Source of the DNA: Candidatus Eiseniibacteriota bacterium
GTDB taxonomy: Bacteria > Joyebacterota > Joyebacteria > Joyebacterales > Joyebacteraceae
Direction: 5' to 3'
Length of the DNA: 11,294 bases
Assembly (NCBI GenBank): GCA_030630395.1
Contig: DAOVNE010000023.1
Location: forward strand, 1 to 11,294
Below the pieces are notes generated by a model. It had not been told where the DNA came from, did not search any database, and was given only the letters and a program-made list of their open reading frames with translations. Both the position numbers and the translations under genes were made by a program. Shown here piece after piece: positions 6,553 through 11,294 of the stretch (position 1 is the first letter of the stretch; every line of letters begins with the position of its first letter).

Positions 6553-7791
6553 ATGCTGTCCTTGAGCACACTCCGAATAGCCTGGCGCAATCTGGGTCGC
6601 AACCTCAAGCGCACGCTGCTGGTTGCCGGCGCCATCGCCATCGGGCAGTTCGCATTCCTCGGGACATCTGCCCTCATGCACGGGTACGGTGAGCAGTTCT
6701 TCAACTCGGCCACGGGGCCCATGCTTGGGCACGCGCAGGTGCACGCGTACGACTGGCGAGATGATCGTTCGATGGATCTCACGCTTGATGATGTTGATGG
6801 TCTGCTCGCGGACATACGAAGCGATCCTAACGTTATGAATGCATCGGCGCGCATCTATGCGCCCGTCATGGCCGCTCTCACAGAGGACGGCTTCATGGGT
6901 GTTGTTGTCGGTGTGGATCCGGTAACGGAGTCCCACAAGGCCGGTCTTCTTCCTGTGGATGGTATGGGAGATCTACTGGGGGAGCACAGGATCATGGTCG
7001 GGGCCGGATTCGCCGAGCGGCACGATCTGAAGCCGGGCATGGAGATCGCCGTTATCGGGCAGGATATCGACGGTTCGATTGCCAGCGACCTGTACATCGT
7101 TCGGGATGTTATGTGGTCCGCGGTTGAGATCATCCACGGACTCGGCATCGTGATGTCGCTCGACGATGCGCAGGAGCTTCTCATGATGCCCGGCCAGGCG
7201 CACGAGATCGTCATACACACGAGCGACAGGGAACTGATCGATGAGACAGTCGTTCGCCTCTCGCAGCTGCCGTCGCTTGCCGATCTGGAGATCCTCTCGT
7301 GGGATGAGCTGGCGCCGTTCGTAGTCACCATGGCGACCATGGTGGATTGGTTCGCCTACATCGTCCTGATCGTCGTCTTCATAGCGGCCGCGGCGAGCGT
7401 TGCCAACACAATGCTCATGTCGACATTCGAGCGAACACACGAGTTCGGCATGCTGCTCTCACTGGGATGCAGTCCCGGCCGGCTCTCGATGATGATCGCC
7501 ATCGAGGCGGCCATCCTCGGACTACTCGGAGTCGCGATCGGCACAGCTGTTGGGATCGCATTCGTCGCTGCGACATCCGAGTCCGGGCTCAACTACGCCG
7601 CTCTCGGGGGCAGTGATGAGTACGAGGTCGCCTTCCAGGGGATGCAGTTCTCACTTCTCATCTATCCCAAGATCTACGCCAAAGACATCGTGATCGCTGT
7701 CTCTGCGATACTGGCCACCTCACTCATAGCCGTCGTCTGGCCTATCATGCGCATAGTCCGCCTGCGGCCCGTGGAGGCGATGAGGTCATGA
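6553..7791 (+). CDS. ABC transporter permease 1, FtsX/MacB/LolCE type
   Basis: A 412-residue protein with GGGGAAG (6542-6548) upstream of the ATG. It has the topology of type VII ABC permeases: one membrane helix near residues 20-43 after a basic cytoplasmic start (AWRNLGRNLKRT), a large periplasmic domain (about 45-255), then three helices near 263-289, 313-339 and 379-402. The cytoplasmic segment TFERTHEFGMLLSLGCSPGR is the coupling region that contacts the ATPase. The C-terminus RIVRLRPVEAMRS is typical of the family. In LolC/LolE and MacB this mechanism pulls substrate from the inner membrane or periplasm rather than moving it through a channel. The stop codon overlaps the start of permease 2 by 4 bp (ATGA), implying translational coupling and a heterodimer. 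Confidence 0.93.
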   Translation: MLSLSTLRIAWRNLGRNLKRTLLVAGAIAIGQFAFLGTSALMHGYGEQFFNSATGPMLGHAQVHAYDWRDDRSMDLTLDDVDGLLADIRSDPNVMNASARIYAPVMAALTEDGFMGVVVGVDPVTESHKAGLLPVDGMGDLLGEHRIMVGAGFAERHDLKPGMEIAVIGQDIDGSIASDLYIVRDVMWSAVEIIHGLGIVMSLDDAQELLMMPGQAHEIVIHTSDRELIDETVVRLSQLPSLADLEILSWDELAPFVVTMATMVDWFAYIVLIVVFIAAAASVANTMLMSTFERTHEFGMLLSLGCSPGRLSMMIAIEAAILGLLGVAIGTAVGIAFVAATSESGLNYAALGGSDEYEVAFQGMQFSLLIYPKIYAKDIVIAVSAILATSLIAVVWPIMRIVRLRPVEAMRS

Positions 7792-9029
7792 GAGATACGC
7801 TCCTCGCGAAGTTTGCGTTCCGCACTCTCGGCAGAAACCCGCGCCGGACGCTCATGTCCATCATCGGCGTTGGTGTCGGTTGCAGCATAGTCCTGTACAT
7901 GACCGCATTCACGCGAGGCGGGGCCGAGATGAGGATAAGAGGGATCTCGGAGAGTGGTTTCGGGCACGCGAGGATTGCCCCGGCGACATGGGACAAGACC
8001 CGTGACAGCGATCTTCGCCTGGAGGACTGGGAACGGGATCTCGATATCGCCAACGGTATGGCCGGAGTCAAGTTCACCGCTCCGCATTCGAGGACCACGG
8101 CGCTTCTTGCCTTCGGGACGCGTGTGGCAGGTGTGGAGATGCTGGGTGTCGACCCGGAGAGTGAGAAGAACACCAGCCGTCTCATCAGAGTGCTGAGCGA
8201 GGGGCGCTATCTCGAGCGCGAGGATGAGGGAGCCGTCGTCATAGGAACGGCCATCGCCGAGCGCCTCGAAGTGGAACTGGACGACGATCTCTTCATTACG
8301 ATTGCCGGTGCGGGTGGTGAGATGAAGTATGCCATGCTTCGCATCGTCGGCATAATCAGTACAGGAAGTCGCACCATCGACTCCACCATCTGCCACGTGA
8401 CGCTTTCAGAGATGGAGCAGCTGACCGGATACCCGGGGGTCGGGGAGATCACGATCGTCTTCAATGATCCATCGTACATCGATGCGCTGACGGTCCGACT
8501 GGGGGAGCTTCTGGAGGGGCCCGACCCCGTCGTGTCCTGGAAAGTCGTTATTCCTTCGCAGGGCGGAGACATGGGAAGCGACGCGGTCTTCATGAATCTC
8601 CTTGTCGGTGTCGTCATCGTCGTGGCTGTGCTTGGTGTCGCCAGTGCGCAGCTCACCGCCATACTCGAGCGGAAGCGCGAGTTCGCCGTTCTCATTGCGC
8701 TCGGTATGAAGGGAGGTCAGATCGTTCGTCTGATCCTGATCGAGGCGGTGGCGATGGGTGTGCTTGGCGGCGCCGCCGGGCTGGTCATAGGTCTCCCTTT
8801 CATCTATCCGGGCGCCACACAGGGATACAACTTCGCCGACATGATGGGGGGGGATTTCGTCACGGAGGGTGTGCTCTTCGACCCCATCGTGTATGCCGAC
8901 ATGGGCATGTGGCTTATCCCGCTGGCATTCGGGATTGCGCTCTTCTCGACGCTTGTGGCGGGGCTCTATCCCGCATGGTACGCCCTTCGCACGAATCCGA
9001 CTTCCGCACTTAGTCTCAGGGAGGCGTAA
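7788..9029 (+). CDS. ABC transporter permease 2, FtsX/MacB/LolCE type
   Basis: A 413-residue protein with GGAGG at 7773-7777 inside the end of permease 1. It has the same layout as its neighbour: a basic start (AFRTLGRNPRRT), a helix at about 22-42, a periplasmic domain (about 45-262), then helices near 266-291, 313-335 and 375-397. The coupling segment is LERKREFAVLIALGMKGGQI. The periplasmic domain includes SGFGHARI, comparable to GPMLGHAQV in permease 1, but the two diverge in most other places, so they are ancient paralogues rather than a recent duplication. Together they probably form a LolC/LolE-like heterodimer. The ATPase gene begins two bases after the stop. Confidence 0.93.
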   Translation: MRDTLLAKFAFRTLGRNPRRTLMSIIGVGVGCSIVLYMTAFTRGGAEMRIRGISESGFGHARIAPATWDKTRDSDLRLEDWERDLDIANGMAGVKFTAPHSRTTALLAFGTRVAGVEMLGVDPESEKNTSRLIRVLSEGRYLEREDEGAVVIGTAIAERLEVELDDDLFITIAGAGGEMKYAMLRIVGIISTGSRTIDSTICHVTLSEMEQLTGYPGVGEITIVFNDPSYIDALTVRLGELLEGPDPVVSWKVVIPSQGGDMGSDAVFMNLLVGVVIVVAVLGVASAQLTAILERKREFAVLIALGMKGGQIVRLILIEAVAMGVLGGAAGLVIGLPFIYPGATQGYNFADMMGGDFVTEGVLFDPIVYADMGMWLIPLAFGIALFSTLVAGLYPAWYALRTNPTSALSLREA

Positions 9030-9031
9030 CG

Positions 9032-9748
9032 ATGAACACGAACCTCGTGGACGTGAAAGGCGTCACCAAGGACTTTCACAATGGGAAGATCACCGTCAAT
9101 GCCCTGAGGGGGCTCGATCTGGTCATCCACGAGGGCGACTTCCTCGCCATCGTCGGCCCGAGCGGAAGCGGCAAGACGACGCTCCTGAATCTTATCGGCG
9201 CGCTTGATGTCGCTTCGAGCGGGGATATCAGTATATTCGGTCACGACCTGATGGCCATGAGTCGGAAGCAACGCGCCGAGCTTCGTCTGACGTCGCTCGG
9301 GTTTGTCTTTCAGGCGTACAACCTGATACCCGTGCTGACGGCTCTCGAGAACGTGAAATTCGTCCTTGAACTTCAGGGTGTGGACGGTGGGAGGCACGAA
9401 CGGGCGATGTCCATACTGGAGGACCTCTCGCTCGGGGAACTCGCGAATCGACGCCCCAACGAGATGTCGGGCGGACAGCAACAGCGCGTTGCCGTTGCCC
9501 GTGCGATCGTCGCGCGACCGCGGCTGGTTCTGGCGGACGAACCGACGGCGAACCTTGACAGCGAGAACTCAGAGGCCCTGCTCGTGATGATGAGAGAGCT
9601 CAGAGACAAGCACGGCATGACGTTTGTCTTCTCGACCCACGACCCACTCGTAATGGCGCACGCGACCCGTGTCGTGACTCTCCTGGACGGCAGAGTTGTG
9701 AGTGATGAGACTAAGAACGCGGGGGACGCGGCTGGGAGCGCCAATTGA
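9032..9748 (+). CDS. ABC transporter ATP-binding protein, LolD/MacB type
   Basis: A 238-residue ATPase with all key motifs: Walker A GPSGSGKT (42-49), Q-loop Q94 in FVFQAYNLIP, signature SGGQQQ (146-151), Walker B LVLADEPT (165-172, catalytic E170) and H-loop H203 in FSTHD. The TALENV segment after the Q-loop is typical of the LolD/MacB/FtsE group, which works with FtsX-type permeases. It should power the two upstream permeases as a dimer on the cytoplasmic face. AGGGAGG (9018-9024) gives a strong ribosome binding site inside the end of permease 2. The C-terminal tail (DETKNAGDAAGSAN) is short and polar. The stop overlaps the TTG start of the next gene by 4 bp. Confidence 0.96.
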   Translation: MNTNLVDVKGVTKDFHNGKITVNALRGLDLVIHEGDFLAIVGPSGSGKTTLLNLIGALDVASSGDISIFGHDLMAMSRKQRAELRLTSLGFVFQAYNLIPVLTALENVKFVLELQGVDGGRHERAMSILEDLSLGELANRRPNEMSGGQQQRVAVARAIVARPRLVLADEPTANLDSENSEALLVMMRELRDKHGMTFVFSTHDPLVMAHATRVVTLLDGRVVSDETKNAGDAAGSAN

Positions 9749-11022
9749 CTCTCAGAGGGATCATCCTGGGACTTGCCGTCTCCACGGTCGTGCTGGCTCC
9801 GCTATCTACCGCGGGAGCGTTCGAGCTCTGGTCGAGCGAAACGGGCGACCGCTACTGCGATCTCGACACGTCCATCAAGTGGACCACGCTTCTGTCCCAC
9901 GCACCGGACGAGCCCTTGCTCTACCCGGAGCGATGGAGTTCCACGTCGCTCTGGCGCCTGAGAGCGACGCTCAGGGCGCGGCCTGCCACGTGGCTGGGGA
10001 TCGGCCTGGCATATGAAGAGCGGGCACGATTGGTCTCCGAGGACGCCGGGGCTGCAGGTGGGATGTGGGTGTTCGCGGAGAGCGGAGATGTTCCGTACAG
10101 GATCCGGCAGATCGATGAACCGATCGTAGAGATCGGCGACTCGTTCTCCTACAGGCATGAGCTTGACCGAGCCTATGCAGCAGTGTCTCTCGGCAAAGCT
10201 CAAGTCACGATCGGACGGCAGGCGGTCGGCTGGGGGAGAGGCGTTCTCTTCGGGGCCGTTGATATCTTCGCGCCGTTCTCTCCGCTCGAGAGCGACCGCG
10301 AGTGGAGGCGCGGAATCGACGCCGTCCGCGCAACCGTCCCGCTCACTGATCTCATCTCCGTAGATGTCGTGGCAGCTCTGGGTGAGTCCCTCGACGCCTC
10401 GTCGTTCGTTGGTCGCGTAACCGCGTACGCCGGCAGCGTCGACGGTGAGGTCATCTTCGGCAAGCGCTACGAGGACTATCTCTACGCCGTGACCGCATCG
10501 CTTCCCGTGTTCGATACCGAGGTCCACGGTGAGTTCGCCGTCTTCCAGACTCCCGATGCGTACCCAGGAGGAGGGGATCTGGGCTCTGAAGATCGCGTCG
10601 TCAAGGCGGTCGTCGGAGGATCGTACAGCCTGGATGTGGGTGACGGACTCTACCTGATGGGCGAATACCACTACTCCGGATTCGGCGTGGACAGGATCGA
10701 GGACCTGGATGATCACCTGCTGGATCCAGATGTCTTCAAGCGCTACATGCGCGGAGATGCGCAGATCCTCGGCAAGCACGCCGTGGCTCTTCAGGCCACG
10801 TACGGTCTTGGAGGCACGCTGTCGGCGAGCTGCTCGTGGATAGTCGGCCCTGATGGCTCAGGTGTTATCAATCCTTCGAGCGCGTGGGCCTTTTCCGACA
10901 ACGTGAGTCTTCTCGCATCAGCCTACTTCCCGTACGGGGCACTGCCGGACGGCATGGTGCTAAGAAGCGAGTACGGCGCCGTGCCGGCGAGCGCGCTCAT
11001 ACAGATCAGTTTCTACTACTGA
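9745..11022 (+). CDS. Outer-membrane beta-barrel-like protein linked to the ABC operon
   Basis: A 425-residue protein starting at TTG in a TTGA overlap with the ATPase stop; GGGAG at 9734-9738 supports this start. A signal peptide (GIILGLAVSTVVLAPLSTAG) is followed by a likely cleavage site before FELWSSE. The mature part has many alternating amphipathic segments with aromatic residues, and it ends SALIQISFYY, an aromatic C-terminus fitting a beta-barrel assembly signal. The segment VTIGRQAVGWGRGVLFGAVD plus FAPFSPLESDREWRRGIDAVR recalls barrel proteins, including DUF1302-like ones, found beside LolA-like proteins and MMPL or ABC exporters. It is probably the outer-membrane end of this transport system, in place of a LolB-like acceptor. 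The family name is not certain; barrel and export are inferred from composition and pattern. Confidence 0.8.
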   Translation: MTLRGIILGLAVSTVVLAPLSTAGAFELWSSETGDRYCDLDTSIKWTTLLSHAPDEPLLYPERWSSTSLWRLRATLRARPATWLGIGLAYEERARLVSEDAGAAGGMWVFAESGDVPYRIRQIDEPIVEIGDSFSYRHELDRAYAAVSLGKAQVTIGRQAVGWGRGVLFGAVDIFAPFSPLESDREWRRGIDAVRATVPLTDLISVDVVAALGESLDASSFVGRVTAYAGSVDGEVIFGKRYEDYLYAVTASLPVFDTEVHGEFAVFQTPDAYPGGGDLGSEDRVVKAVVGGSYSLDVGDGLYLMGEYHYSGFGVDRIEDLDDHLLDPDVFKRYMRGDAQILGKHAVALQATYGLGGTLSASCSWIVGPDGSGVINPSSAWAFSDNVSLLASAYFPYGALPDGMVLRSEYGAVPASALIQISFYY

Positions 11023-11032
11023 GGAGTCCAAC

Positions 11033-11294
11033 ATGACTCGCAGACTGCCGGTTCCCGTACTAGTCGTGACGCTCGTAGCCCTCTGCCCGCATCTCGGAGT
11101 TGCATCAGAAACCGACTACACGTTTCCCACGCCTGATCTGGACCGCCTTCCCGAGACCTACATCTGCTATATGGCCGCATCCCCCCGTGTCATCGACGGG
11201 AGATTGGATGAGGATGACTGGCAGGCGACGACCTGGACGGGTGAGTTCGTGGACATCATGGGGGCCGCGAAGCCGTCTCCACGGTTTTCGACCA
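11033..11294 (+). CDS. Secreted CBM9-like (carbohydrate-binding family 9-like) protein, 3'-truncated by the window edge
   Basis: Translation from ATG 11033 gives 87 codons before the window ends; GAGGAG (11021-11026) overlaps the preceding stop codon. A signal peptide MTRRLPVPVLVVTLVALC precedes a likely cleavage near GVA-SETD. The segment SPRVIDGRLDEDDWQATTWT, then GEFVDIMGAAKPSPRF, matches the start of the CBM9-like fold (PF06452), where the IDG.LDE..W pattern is the family hallmark. Members are secreted beta-sandwich proteins; some bind sugars, while many are domains of unclear ligand. It lies 10 bases after the outer-membrane gene and may belong to the same transcript. The full length and any further domains cannot be seen. 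Confidence 0.8.
   Translation, partial: MTRRLPVPVLVVTLVALCPHLGVASETDYTFPTPDLDRLPETYICYMAASPRVIDGRLDEDDWQATTWTGEFVDIMGAAKPSPRFST

Noticed and set aside
9802..10779. A 325-codon open frame on the minus strand
   Set aside because: It is opposite the outer-membrane protein gene, has no known motif, and the + strand frame has a signal peptide and operon context.

Overview
The window is GC-rich, densely coded DNA with every supported gene on the + strand. Exported proteins, a LolA-like periplasmic protein and a beta-barrel-like outer-membrane protein point to a diderm (Gram-negative-type) bacterium. The mix of a bacterial tricorn protease homologue, an exported S9 peptidase and a CBM9-like secreted protein suits an FCB-group or neighbouring candidate phylum (Eisenbacteria, Krumholzibacteriota, Latescibacterota, Gemmatimonadota). 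That placement is an inference with low confidence; no rRNA or other phylogenetic marker is present.

Region 1 (1-4665), peptide breakdown: the 3' three quarters of a tricorn-type S41 protease gene is followed, after a 135-bp gap to the preferred start, by an exported prolyl-oligopeptidase-family (S9) peptidase. The tricorn homologue has beta-propeller repeats, an acidic insert coded by a 12-bp tandem repeat, a PDZ domain and the catalytic His/Ser/Glu. The gap between the two genes is largely filled by three tandem copies of a 28-bp repeat, with a decayed fourth copy across the tricorn stop codon. A rho-independent-like hairpin lies downstream of the S9 gene.

Region 2 (4793-5676), two small genes: a flavin-reductase-family (FMN split-barrel) protein and a four-helix phage-holin-IV/YvlD-type membrane protein. 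The ribosome binding site of the second lies inside the end of the first.

Region 3 (5701-11294), an apparent envelope transport operon: a LolA-like exported protein (PF17131 type), two FtsX/MacB/LolCE-type ABC permeases, a LolD/MacB-type ATPase, an outer-membrane beta-barrel-like protein, and the start of a secreted CBM9-like protein cut by the window edge. From the first permease to the barrel protein the genes overlap by 4 bp or are separated by 2 bp, so they are probably co-translated. The likeliest reading is a Lol-like trans-envelope pathway: an inner-membrane ABC extractor, a periplasmic carrier and a dedicated outer-membrane partner. This is the best candidate in the window for an under-described system. 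Its cargo cannot be read from the sequence.
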